Shown piece by piece: positions 42,590 to 50,052 of a DNA stretch of 50,052 bases. This DNA is from Propionibacterium sp. GTDB taxonomy: Bacteria; Actinomycetota; Actinomycetes; Propionibacteriales; Propionibacteriaceae. Numbering within the stretch: position 1 is the stretch's first letter; the number at the start of each line of letters is the position of its first letter. Location of the stretch: assembly GCA_012517965.1 (NCBI GenBank), contig JAAYTZ010000133.1:1-50052 (forward strand), given 5' to 3'. Under the pieces are notes generated by a model. The model saw only the letters and a program-made list of their open reading frames with translations, was not told the DNA's origin and did not search any database. The position numbers and the translations under genes are program-made.

Positions 42590-45441
42590 TGACCGCCGCC
42601 GCCGGCGAGACCGCGCAGCTGGCCGCCCTGAACCTCAGGCTCCGCGCCGCCGGCCTGCCGGACGCCGACGCCTCCACCCTCGTCCGGGCCCTGTACTCGA
42701 CGGACGCCTCCCTCTACCGGGTCCCGCCCCTCGCCGTCGTGCACCCCCGCTCCGGCGCGGAGTTGACGGCGGTCGTGGACGCCGCCCGGCGCGCGGGCGT
42801 CCCCCTCACGTCGCGCGGCGCGGGCACCTCCTGCGCCGGGAACGCGATCGGCCCGGGGCTCGTCGTCGACTGCGGGCGGCACCTGCGCATCATCCACGCG
42901 ATCGACGCCGAGGCGCGCACCGCGGTCGTCGACCCGGGGGTCGTCCAGGCCGACCTGACCGCCGCCGCCCTCGCCGAGGGCTTGCGCTACGGCCCCGATC
43001 CGTCGACCGCCAACCGGTGCACGGTCGGCGGCATGATCGGCAACAACGCCTGCGGGCCGCGGGCCCTGGGCTACGGCAGGGCGTCCGACAACGTGGTGGC
43101 GCTCGACGTGATCACCGGCACCGGCGAGCGACTCGCCCTCGACTCGCGGACCGACGCGCGGGCGTCCGACTCGCCGGCGCTGCGCGCGCTCGGCGCGTTG
43201 GTGGACGCGAACACCGACCTGATCCGGCGCGAGTTCGGGCACTTCTCCCGGCAGGTGTCCGGTCTGAGCCTGGAGTGGCTGCTGCCGGAACGCGGCTTCG
43301 ACGTGGCGAAGTTCTTCGCCGGCACCGAGGGCACGCTCGGGGTCATCACCCGCGCCACCGTGCGGCTCGTCGCCGACGACCCGCACAAGATCATGCTCGC
43401 GCTCGGCTACCCGACGATGCCGGACGCCGCCGACGCCATGCCCGCGATCCTGCCGTTCGGCCCGACCGCGGTGGAGGGCCTCGACCGGCGGATCGTCGAC
43501 GTGGTCCGGCGCAAGCTCGGCGACGCCGCCGTGCCGGACCTGCCCCGGGGCGAGGGCTGGATCTTCGTCGAGCTGACCGACACCGACCCCGGGCGCCTCC
43601 GGGACCGGGCGGACGGCCTGCTGGCGGCGTCCGGCTGCCTCGAGGGCCGCGTGGTCGACGACCCGCAGATCACGCGGGCCCTGTGGCAGATCCGCTCCGA
43701 CGGCGCCGGGCTCGCCGGCGTCAGCCTGGACGCCCCCGCCCACGCCGGCTGGGAGGACGCCGCCGTGCCGCCGGCGAAGCTCGGCGCCTACCTGCGCGAC
43801 TTCGACGCGCTGCTGGACCGGTACGGGCTGCACGGACTGCCGTATGGGCACTTCGGCGACGGCTGCGTCCACTGCCGGATCGACTTCCCGCTCACGTCGG
43901 AGGGCGGACCGGCGGCCTACCGGGCGTTCATCCTCGAGGCGGCCGCGCTGGTGGCGTCCTACGGCGGTTCGATGTCGGGCGAGCACGGCGACGGCCGGGC
44001 CCGCTCGGAGCTGCTGCCCCTCATGTACTCGCCGGCGGCGATCGAGCTGTTCGGCCAGATCAAGGCGATCTTCGATCCTGGCAACCTGCTCAACCCCGGC
44101 GTCCTCGTCGCCCCCCGGTCCCTGGACGCCGACCTGCGGGCCCCCCAGGTGCGACGGTCCCCGCTGTGGACCGAGGATCGCGCGTTCGTCGAGCAGGTGC
44201 ACCGCTGCACGGGGGTCGGCAAGTGCGTCGCGTCCGAGCGGGCCGGCGACGTCATGTGCCCGTCGTTCCAGGCGACCCGGGAGGAGAAGGACTCGACCCG
44301 GGGCCGGGCCCGTGTCCTGCAGGAGATGATCAACGGCACCCTCGTCACCGACGGCTGGCGCGCGAAGGAGGTGCATGAGGCGCTCGACCTGTGCCTGTCG
44401 TGCAAGGGCTGCTCGCGCGACTGCCCGACCGGCACCGACATGGCCGCCTACAAGGCGCGCGTCCTGTTCGAGGCCTACCGCCGGCGGCTCCGGCCGCTGC
44501 ACCACTACGCGCTGGGGCTGCTCCCCCGCTGGGGACGCCTGGTCCAGTCCGTGCCGCTGCTACCCCGGCTCGCGAACCTGGTGCTGCAGACGCCGGGCCT
44601 GTCCGGCCTGGTCAAGCGGGTCGCGGGCCTGGACCCCGCCCGCAAGGGCATGCCGCGGTTCGCGGCAGGCTCCAACCGCGCCCGGGTCGCCCGGTCGGTC
44701 GCGGCGGACGGCCGCACGGCGGCGTCCGGCCGGAAACCGGTGCTCCTGTGGGTGGACAGCTTCAGTGACGCCTTCGAGTCGGACAACGTGGCGGCGATCG
44801 CCGCGGTGCTGCTCGACCACGGCTACGCCCCGCGGCTGCAAGAACGGAAGGCCTGTTGCGGCCTCACCTGGATCTCCACGGGCCAGCTGGACGGCGCCCG
44901 CCGCGAACTGGCTCACGCCGTCGAGGTGCTGTACCCCTACGTCGAGCAGGGCATCCCGATCGTCGGGACCGAACCGAGCTGCCTCAGCGTGTGGCGCTCG
45001 GACGCCCTCGACCTGCTGGACGACCCGCGGGTGGGGGAGGTCGCCGCGAATACCTTCACGCTGGCCGAACTGCTGGTCCGCGACCCCGACTTCGTCATGC
45101 CCGACCTGACCGGCCACACGGTCGTCGCCCAGCCGCACTGCCACCAGGCCTCGGTCATCGGGTGGGACGCCGAGGCCGCGCTGCTGCGGCGGTCGGGCGC
45201 GACCGTGGTGAAACTCGGCGGGTGCTGCGGGCTGGCCGGCAACTTCGGCATGCAGGCCGGCCACTACGAGATGAGCGTCAAGGTGGCCGAGAACGAACTG
45301 CTGCCGGCCATCCGGGCCGCCGGGCCGGACGCCATCCTGTTGGCCGACGGCTTCAGCTGCCGCACCCAGATCGCCGACCTGGCCTCCCGCCGGGCGCTGA
45401 CGCTGGCCGAACTGATCGTGGCGCACACCCCCGTCGCCTGA
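42589..45441 (+). CDS. ydiJ: YdiJ-type FAD/Fe-S D-2-hydroxyglutarate dehydrogenase
   Basis: Three-module oxidoreductase of 950 aa. Residues about 45-270 are the FAD-binding PCMH/VAO domain (SRGAGTSCAGNAIGPGLVVD; NRCTVGGMIGNNACGPRAL), about 270-510 the FAD-oxidase C-terminal domain with YGHFGDGCVHCRIDFP and SGEHGDGRARSELLP, about 540-640 a two-cluster ferredoxin module (CTGVGKC; CLSCKGCSRDCPTGTD), and the end has CCG domains (ACCGLTWISTG, GGCCGLAGNFG). E. coli YdiJ and relatives oxidise D-2-hydroxyglutarate to 2-oxoglutarate, the product of HglS encoded 5 kb upstream, so the role fits; D-lactate or glycolate oxidation is the alternative. Its start overlaps the marR stop. Confidence 0.9.
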   Translation: MTAAAGETAQLAALNLRLRAAGLPDADASTLVRALYSTDASLYRVPPLAVVHPRSGAELTAVVDAARRAGVPLTSRGAGTSCAGNAIGPGLVVDCGRHLRIIHAIDAEARTAVVDPGVVQADLTAAALAEGLRYGPDPSTANRCTVGGMIGNNACGPRALGYGRASDNVVALDVITGTGERLALDSRTDARASDSPALRALGALVDANTDLIRREFGHFSRQVSGLSLEWLLPERGFDVAKFFAGTEGTLGVITRATVRLVADDPHKIMLALGYPTMPDAADAMPAILPFGPTAVEGLDRRIVDVVRRKLGDAAVPDLPRGEGWIFVELTDTDPGRLRDRADGLLAASGCLEGRVVDDPQITRALWQIRSDGAGLAGVSLDAPAHAGWEDAAVPPAKLGAYLRDFDALLDRYGLHGLPYGHFGDGCVHCRIDFPLTSEGGPAAYRAFILEAAALVASYGGSMSGEHGDGRARSELLPLMYSPAAIELFGQIKAIFDPGNLLNPGVLVAPRSLDADLRAPQVRRSPLWTEDRAFVEQVHRCTGVGKCVASERAGDVMCPSFQATREEKDSTRGRARVLQEMINGTLVTDGWRAKEVHEALDLCLSCKGCSRDCPTGTDMAAYKARVLFEAYRRRLRPLHHYALGLLPRWGRLVQSVPLLPRLANLVLQTPGLSGLVKRVAGLDPARKGMPRFAAGSNRARVARSVAADGRTAASGRKPVLLWVDSFSDAFESDNVAAIAAVLLDHGYAPRLQERKACCGLTWISTGQLDGARRELAHAVEVLYPYVEQGIPIVGTEPSCLSVWRSDALDLLDDPRVGEVAANTFTLAELLVRDPDFVMPDLTGHTVVAQPHCHQASVIGWDAEAALLRRSGATVVKLGGCCGLAGNFGMQAGHYEMSVKVAENELLPAIRAAGPDAILLADGFSCRTQIADLASRRALTLAELIVAHTPVA

Positions 45442-45471
45442 CGGTGGTGCGCGCCACGGGTTCGGCTGGGG

Positions 45472-46542
45472 TCAGCTGGGCAGCAACTGCTTGAGGTCGG
45501 ACGCCGGGATCGTCGCCGCGGCCGTCGGCGCCTTGAGCTGCGGGTCGGCGCTGGAGAGTTCGATCACGCCGTTGAGCTTGAAATCGGCGGCGGCCAGCTT
45601 GGCGATGGTCGGCTCCTCCGGGTCGGGCTTGGGCCACGTGCGCATGATGTCCGCGATGTCGATCACGATCTTGGTGACCTTGCCGTCGGCCACGCTGATC
45701 GTGGCGTCGAGGGTGGCCCCGTCGTTGAGGCCCGCGACGGCCTCGTCGGCGTCGGTGTCCGTCAGGTCGTCGTTGGGGTCGATGGCCGCCGCGGCCTTGA
45801 CGACCTTCTTGACGTCGGTGACGACCTTGAACGTCGACTCGTCGACCTTGGTGACGGTGGAGACGTCCACGAACGCCTTGCTGACCTTGGCGGCGTCGAT
45901 CGACGGCGTGGCCGTGGGCGAGGCGCTGGCCGCCTCGCCGCGCAGCCGCTCGAGGTAGGCCGCCACGGTGGCCTTGTCGAGCGCCACCCACTGGCCCTCG
46001 ACGAGTTTGTTGATCCAGGGCATCGACGTCGCCATCGAGCCCGCGATCATCTGGATGTCCTCGGTCGTGAACAGCCCCGTCGCCTTACCGATGCCGTCGA
46101 CGTCCGCGTGCAGGAAGGCCTGGCCGCCGACCCACAGGCCCTCGAGCGGCTTGCCGTCGATCGTGAGCGCGAACGAGCCGTCGAGGTTGTTGGGGTCTTT
46201 CTCGGTGTTGAGTTCGGCGCCTCTCGAGTGGAGGGCGGTCTTGAGCACGACCTTCGGCACGATCTCACTGACCGTGTCGATCGTCTTCTGGTCGTCGGCC
46301 GACGGCTGATCGTCCGCCAGGGCCGCGGCGACCTTCTTCAGGTCGTCGGCGGTGGCGTCCAGCCGGATGGAGGTGCTGAGGTCCTTGCCCTGGCCGGTGG
46401 CGGACACGGCCTGCATCAGCGACTGCTGGGGCGAGACGACGGTCGGCATCAGCGGGACTGGCGTCGAGCCGGGCTGCGCGGTGCAACCCGCGAACAGAAC
46501 CGCGGCGGTGGCGAGGGCGGGAACGGCGAGCTTCGTGCGCAT
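45472..46542 (-). CDS. Secreted lipoprotein, LppX/LprG-like
   Basis: A 356-aa lipoprotein. The signal peptide MRTKLAVPALATAAVLFAGC ends in a lipobox (LFAGC, lipidated Cys20), so the protein is anchored outside the membrane. The body has the layout of actinobacterial LprG/LppX-type lipid-carrier proteins: alternating strands (LDGSFALTIDGKPLEGLWVG) and a central segment around GKATGLFTTEDIQMI. Residues near 205-215 are a Ser/Ala/Thr/Pro linker. Function is inferred only from fold resemblance. It is convergent with ydiJ (30 bp) and lies 89 bp downstream of the guanine deaminase gene on the same strand. Confidence 0.82.
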   Translation of the reverse strand: MRTKLAVPALATAAVLFAGCTAQPGSTPVPLMPTVVSPQQSLMQAVSATGQGKDLSTSIRLDATADDLKKVAAALADDQPSADDQKTIDTVSEIVPKVVLKTALHSRGAELNTEKDPNNLDGSFALTIDGKPLEGLWVGGQAFLHADVDGIGKATGLFTTEDIQMIAGSMATSMPWINKLVEGQWVALDKATVAAYLERLRGEAASASPTATPSIDAAKVSKAFVDVSTVTKVDESTFKVVTDVKKVVKAAAAIDPNDDLTDTDADEAVAGLNDGATLDATISVADGKVTKIVIDIADIMRTWPKPDPEEPTIAKLAAADFKLNGVIELSSADPQLKAPTAAATIPASDLKQLLPS

Positions 46543-46631
46543 GGGGTGTTCCTAACTGGGGGATGGCTGGGGTGAAGCGTGCCCATCTTCTCAAGAGCGG
46601 GCCGTCCGCGCACCCCCTTCCGGGAGCGGAC

Positions 46632-47903
46632 TCAGCGCACCCGGTCGCCGCCCGCCCAGACTCCGCGCACGTCACCGACGTCGCCGAGTGCGAACGCCTT
46701 GGCGACGGCGTCCGCGTCGTCGGCCGCGTGCCGCAGGGCGATGTCCAGCGTCGCGTCGGGCTCCGGGTTCAGCCACGCGGCGTCGAACTGCATTCCGACC
46801 CCGAAGTGGCCGACCGCGTCGAGTCCCAGCGCCCGGGCCCCGGCGGTCGTGACCAGCCAGAGCAGGTGCGCCGCCCCCATCCGGACGCCCGCGGCGCCCT
46901 GCAGGTGCTGCACGAACGCCGCCTGGAGCCCCTCCCGGAGCAGGCTGAAGCTGACCCCGCCGCCCACGTCGCTGCCGAGCGAGACCCGGACGCCGGCGTC
47001 CAGGTGCCGCCGCAGGGGGAACAGGCCCGAGCCCAGGGCCGAGTTGCTGCACGGGCAGTGGGCGATCGTGGTGCCCCGGACCGCGAGAAGGGCCAGCTCG
47101 TCGTCGCGCGGGTGCACGTTGTGCGCCAGCACCGACAGGTGGTCGAGCAGCCCGTGCCGGTCGTAGGAGCCCACGTAGTGCGTCCCGAAGTCGGCGAGCA
47201 CCCGGGCGATCTCCGCGTCGTTCTCGTTCACGTGCGAGGTGAACAGGGCGCCGGGCACCTGCGCGCGAGCCTCGGCGCACGCCGCCAGCAGCGAGTCGCT
47301 GCAGGAGAACGAGAACCGGGGCGTCACGGCGTAGCGCAGGCGTCCGACGCCATGCCACCGCTGCGCGAGTTGGACCGACTCGGCCACCGCGCGATCGGGC
47401 GTGGTCAGCAGCGGCTCGGGCAGCAGCCGGTCGCTCACGACGAGGCCTGCGGCGATCCGGAGACCGGTCGTCGCCGCCTCGCCGAAGAACTCGTCCATCG
47501 CCGGAGCGAAGTGGGCACCGAAAACCAGCGCGGAGGTCGTGCCCGCCCGGACCAGCGACCCCAGGAACTCCCGGGCGATCACCCGGGCGTAGGCGGCCTC
47601 GGCCAGCCGACCCTCCTCGGGCAGCGCCCGCTGGTCGAGCCAGTCGAGCAGGGGCAGACCGAGGGCGCCGATGACCCGCACCTGCGGGTAGTGCACGTGC
47701 GTGTCGACCATGCCGGGAATCACGAGGCCGCCCCGGAGGTCGACGACCGCGTCGTCCGGGTGCGCCGCCGCAAGATCGGCGAAGGTGCCGCGCGCGGCGA
47801 TCGCGCCGTCGGTGACGAGGAGCGCGCCGTCGAGCGTGCGCAGGGTGCCGCCGGCGAAGGGGTCGTCGGGGCAGTCGACGAAGGTGCCGCGGTAGAGCGT
47901 CAT
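46632..47903 (-). CDS. guaD: Guanine deaminase
   Basis: Zinc amidohydrolase of 423 aa converting guanine to xanthine. Metal and substrate motifs: MVDTHVHYPQVRVIGALGLP (HxH and the guanine-binding segment), FTSHVNENDAEI, VLAHNVH and SLGSDVGGGVSFSLL with the catalytic Asp. The ATG at 47903 directly precedes MTLYRGTFVDCP. It lies downstream of a purine permease on the same strand, with a strong hairpin between, and divergent further right is a xanthine dehydrogenase subunit, so the genes form a guanine-to-urate catabolic group. Confidence 0.93.
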   Translation of the reverse strand: MTLYRGTFVDCPDDPFAGGTLRTLDGALLVTDGAIAARGTFADLAAAHPDDAVVDLRGGLVIPGMVDTHVHYPQVRVIGALGLPLLDWLDQRALPEEGRLAEAAYARVIAREFLGSLVRAGTTSALVFGAHFAPAMDEFFGEAATTGLRIAAGLVVSDRLLPEPLLTTPDRAVAESVQLAQRWHGVGRLRYAVTPRFSFSCSDSLLAACAEARAQVPGALFTSHVNENDAEIARVLADFGTHYVGSYDRHGLLDHLSVLAHNVHPRDDELALLAVRGTTIAHCPCSNSALGSGLFPLRRHLDAGVRVSLGSDVGGGVSFSLLREGLQAAFVQHLQGAAGVRMGAAHLLWLVTTAGARALGLDAVGHFGVGMQFDAAWLNPEPDATLDIALRHAADDADAVAKAFALGDVGDVRGVWAGGDRVR

Positions 47904-47928
47904 TGGTCCATCCTGTCTGGAAACTCGT

Positions 47929-47966
47929 CCGGTGGCGCCCTCCCGGAGGGGGGAGGACGCCACCGG
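47929..47966 (-). terminator. Hairpin between purine permease and guaD
   Basis: CCGGTGGCG (47929-47937) and CGCCACCGG (47958-47966) pair perfectly, and the inner CCCTCCC/GGGGAGG arms extend the stem. It follows the permease stop by 29 bases and precedes the guaD start by 26, so it can end the permease transcript or lower guaD expression. Confidence 0.65.
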
Positions 47967-47994
47967 CGGGACCGGGCCCGGGGCCCGGAGTCGG

Positions 47995-49425
47995 TCAGGT
48001 CAGCGCGAGGTCGCGCTGCACGAGCTCGTCGAGCTCGGTGATCGGCGCGAGAGCGGACGCCTCGTCGCCGGGGCCCTCGGGCTGGGGGTCGGGGAGCCGG
48101 TCGGCGCCGAAGTGGTTGAACAGCAGATTGAGGACGAACACCACGATGACGGCCGAGGTGATCGGCGAGGTGAAGATCACCTGGAACCAGTCGGGGAACT
48201 GCTTGAAGAACAGCGGCTGGTAAGCGGGCAGCAGGGCGCAGGACAGGGCCACGGCGACGATCAGCAGGTTGTGCGCGTACTTGCCGCTGAAGCTGACCTT
48301 CTTGAGATTCTCGATGCCGACGCTGGTGACCATCGCGAACATCACGACCGCGGCGCCGCCGACGACCGGGCCGGGGATCGAGGCGATGACCTCGCCGAGC
48401 TTCGGGACCAACCCCATCAGGAACAGGAGCCCGCCGGTGCAGGCCACCACCCAACGGCTCCGGACGCCGGTCATGCTGACCAGGCCGACGTTCTCGGCGA
48501 AGGCGGTGTCCGGGAAGCTGTTCATGAAGCCGGCCAGGACCTGGCTGACGGCGTCCATGCGCAGGCCGGCGGCGATCTGCTGCTCGGTGGGCTTGCGGCC
48601 GACGATCTCGCCGACGGCGAGCATGTCGGCCGTGGACTCGGTGAAGGTGACCATCAGCACGATGAACATGGCGATGATGGCGGAGATCTCGAACCGCGGC
48701 GGGCCGAAGCGGAAGGGGGCGGCGAAGCCGAACCAGGCGGCGTCCCCCACGGACTCCATGTGGACCAGGCCCATCGGGACCGCGACGAGGGTCGCGATGA
48801 CCATCGCCAACAGGACCGCGATCTGACCGAAGAAGCCCTTGAGGAACTTGGTGAACAGGACGATCATCAGCACGACGAAGCCCGCCAGCAACACGTTGGG
48901 GACCAGGCCGAAGTCGGCGGCGGTCGGGTCGTTGCCCGCGATGAGCGGCACGTTGACGCCGATCAGCGACAGGCCGATGACGGAGATGACGATTCCGGTC
49001 ACCAGCGGCGGGAAGAAGCGCACCATCTTGCTGAAGAGCGGCGCGGCCAGGATGCCCAGGAGCCCGGCGACGATGAACGCGCCGTACACGGTGGGCAGGC
49101 CCTGGGTCTGGCCGATGATGATCATCGGGGTGAGCACCGTGAAGGTGGCCCCCGAGGCCAGCGGCAGGCGGACGCCCAGCCACTTCGTGAGCCCGGTCGC
49201 CTGGATGATCGTGACGACGCCGCACAGCAGCAGGTCGGCGTTGACCAGCATGGCGATCTCGTCCTTGGTGAGCCCCAGCGCGCCGCCCACGATCAGGGGC
49301 ACGGCCACTGCGCCGGCGTACATGATGAAGAGGTGCTGGAGTGCCAGCGTGAAAAGCCGAAGGGGCGGGAGAACCTCGTCGACCGGGTGCACGGCCGGCC
49401 GCGGTGGATTGCTGACGTGCGTCAA
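47995..49425 (-). CDS. NCS2-family xanthine/uracil-type purine permease
   Basis: Nucleobase:cation symporter-2 of 476 aa with about 14 hydrophobic segments. Family marks: LQHLFIMYAGAVAVPLIVGG in TM1, FTESTADMLAVGEIVGRKP (TM8 region with the substrate-contact Glu), and the signature FAENVGLVSMTGVRSRWV in TM10. Position next to guanine deaminase and xanthine dehydrogenase favours xanthine or urate over uracil. The TTG at 49425 was chosen because GAGGAG lies five to six bases upstream and no other start has a ribosome site; a longer frame to 49506 has none. Confidence 0.9.
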   Translation of the reverse strand: MTHVSNPPRPAVHPVDEVLPPLRLFTLALQHLFIMYAGAVAVPLIVGGALGLTKDEIAMLVNADLLLCGVVTIIQATGLTKWLGVRLPLASGATFTVLTPMIIIGQTQGLPTVYGAFIVAGLLGILAAPLFSKMVRFFPPLVTGIVISVIGLSLIGVNVPLIAGNDPTAADFGLVPNVLLAGFVVLMIVLFTKFLKGFFGQIAVLLAMVIATLVAVPMGLVHMESVGDAAWFGFAAPFRFGPPRFEISAIIAMFIVLMVTFTESTADMLAVGEIVGRKPTEQQIAAGLRMDAVSQVLAGFMNSFPDTAFAENVGLVSMTGVRSRWVVACTGGLLFLMGLVPKLGEVIASIPGPVVGGAAVVMFAMVTSVGIENLKKVSFSGKYAHNLLIVAVALSCALLPAYQPLFFKQFPDWFQVIFTSPITSAVIVVFVLNLLFNHFGADRLPDPQPEGPGDEASALAPITELDELVQRDLALT

Positions 49426-49882
49426 GGGTGCTCCTCGTGAGCTGGGGATTCCGATGGGCGTCCCGCCTACAGCTGGTCGGAGCGCCGGTGTCCCGAACGG
49501 GGACACGCATCAAGGTAAAACCGGACCACGGGGTTCCGCAGCATTTTCGGCAAGTGAATTCGAGAAACAATTTGCCCCGGCCAAGTTCCCTTCGAGGACA
49601 ACTTGCCCGGCGATGCAAGCACCATGCGCCGACAATTCGCTCGTCGGCGAGCGATCGGGGAAAGGCCGAACCAAGATCGCCATCACCCCTGATCAGCACC
49701 AGGTCCACCCTGCCGCGAGGCGTGGCCGACGACCCCGGACGGGCGCCCGCAAGTGCACCTCGCGTGATACTTGCGAGCCCCATCACGATCGGATAACGTC
49801 GAGGTCGTAATCACTCCCGACATCACCAGGACTTCTTGTCCGGGCGGTCACAAATTCGCTGCCGAATGTGAATGGAGCACCC
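49426..49882. other. Divergent regulatory region, permease / xanthine dehydrogenase
   Basis: This 457-bp gap separates the divergent permease and xanthine dehydrogenase genes and has no convincing frame. It has lower G+C than its surroundings in places (AT-rich near 49510-49570). A 7-bp inverted repeat GTGTCCC-GAACG-GGGACAC (49488-49506) lies 63 bp upstream of the permease start and is a candidate operator for a purine-responsive regulator. I see no purine riboswitch fold. Confidence 0.5.
49488..49506. promoter_or_regulatory. Inverted repeat upstream of the purine permease
   Basis: Perfect 7-bp arms GTGTCCC/GGGACAC around GAACG, placed in the permease upstream region. It could be an operator, or a hairpin in a long leader; no copy was found near guaD or the xanthine dehydrogenase start. 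Confidence 0.4.
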
Positions 49883-50052
49883 ATGACCAGCACGACCGAC
49901 CCGGGGACGAGCACCCACCCGGGGATCGAGTACGACCCGGCCGATCTGGACGACCTGCTGGCCGAGGAGGCCGTTGCGGGCGGGGTGGTCGGTCGGAGTG
50001 TGGAGCGTAAGGATGCGCGGGACAAGGTGTTGGGTCGGGCTCGGTATACCGA
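49883..50052 (+). CDS. Xanthine dehydrogenase family molybdenum-binding subunit, N-terminus (partial)
   Basis: Only the first 56 codons lie in the window. After a flexible start the frame reads VVGRSVERKDARDKVLGRARYT, the conserved opening of the aldehyde oxidase/xanthine dehydrogenase large (molybdopterin) subunit, whose first domain normally starts 'VGxSxxRxDAxxKVxGxAxYT'. ATG 49883 has GGAG eight bases upstream. With guanine deaminase and the purine permease it would complete guanine to urate. The catalytic regions are outside the window, so specificity for xanthine is inferred from the neighbours; other hydroxylases of this family are possible. Confidence 0.8.
   Translation, partial: MTSTTDPGTSTHPGIEYDPADLDDLLAEEAVAGGVVGRSVERKDARDKVLGRARYT

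Noticed and set aside
49426-49882. Purine riboswitch ahead of the permease
   Set aside because: I could not assemble the three-way junction with the conserved loop bases. The clear structure is only a short inverted repeat.

Overview
The window is high-GC bacterial DNA (roughly 70% G+C in genes by eye, lower in the repeat-rich left end) and reads as an actinobacterial chromosome. Evidence for that: a mycothiol-nitroreductase homologue of the Rv2466c type, a mycobacterial-type Nei1 glycosylase, monomeric NADP-isocitrate dehydrogenase, FadD15-like acyl-CoA ligase, GTG/TTG starts, overlapping stop/start codons and apparently leaderless promoters. A member of Propionibacteriales is my guess; the genus cannot be fixed from this sequence alone.

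Left end (1-3232) and tRNA-Pro locus (16577-16826): an accretion zone. Two gapless direct repeats of 243 bp (142-384, 2476-2718) flank a type IV AbiE toxin-antitoxin pair and an alcohol-dehydrogenase relic. A second pair of 204-bp direct repeats (2246-2449, 16577-16780) carries copies of the 3' end of tRNA-Pro(TGG); the intact tRNA is at 16751-16826. An 11-mer from the tRNA T-arm/acceptor occurs six times in these repeats. No integrase is visible, and the 14 kb between the second pair is mostly housekeeping genes.

3.2-16.2 kb: a bicarbonate-handling block. Carbonic anhydrase, carA and carB form one tightly overlapping operon; PEP carboxylase lies beside it, separated by a small HTH regulator. 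carB carries a one-base frameshift. Next come a HAD-phosphatase/HerA-like ATPase fusion and a P2-type cation ATPase.

16.8-34 kb: core and repair genes: unknown protein plus nei, CPWT-type nitroreductase, pepN, DHA2-type exporter, corA, monomeric icd, Nif3-family protein, pyrC with a PAP2-family membrane enzyme, a frameshifted LacI regulator divergent from gnd, a small membrane protein and aroE.

35-45.4 kb: a lysine-catabolism set. Lysine 6-aminotransferase, 2-oxoadipate dioxygenase/decarboxylase (HglS family), antiquitin-type aldehyde dehydrogenase, and, after an acyl-CoA ligase/thioesterase pair, a MarR regulator overlapping a YdiJ-type D-2-hydroxyglutarate dehydrogenase. Together they give lysine to 2-oxoglutarate, lacking only the 2-aminoadipate transaminase.

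45.4-50 kb: a lipoprotein, then purine catabolism: guanine deaminase, NCS2 purine permease, and divergently the first 56 codons of a xanthine dehydrogenase molybdenum subunit running off the window end.
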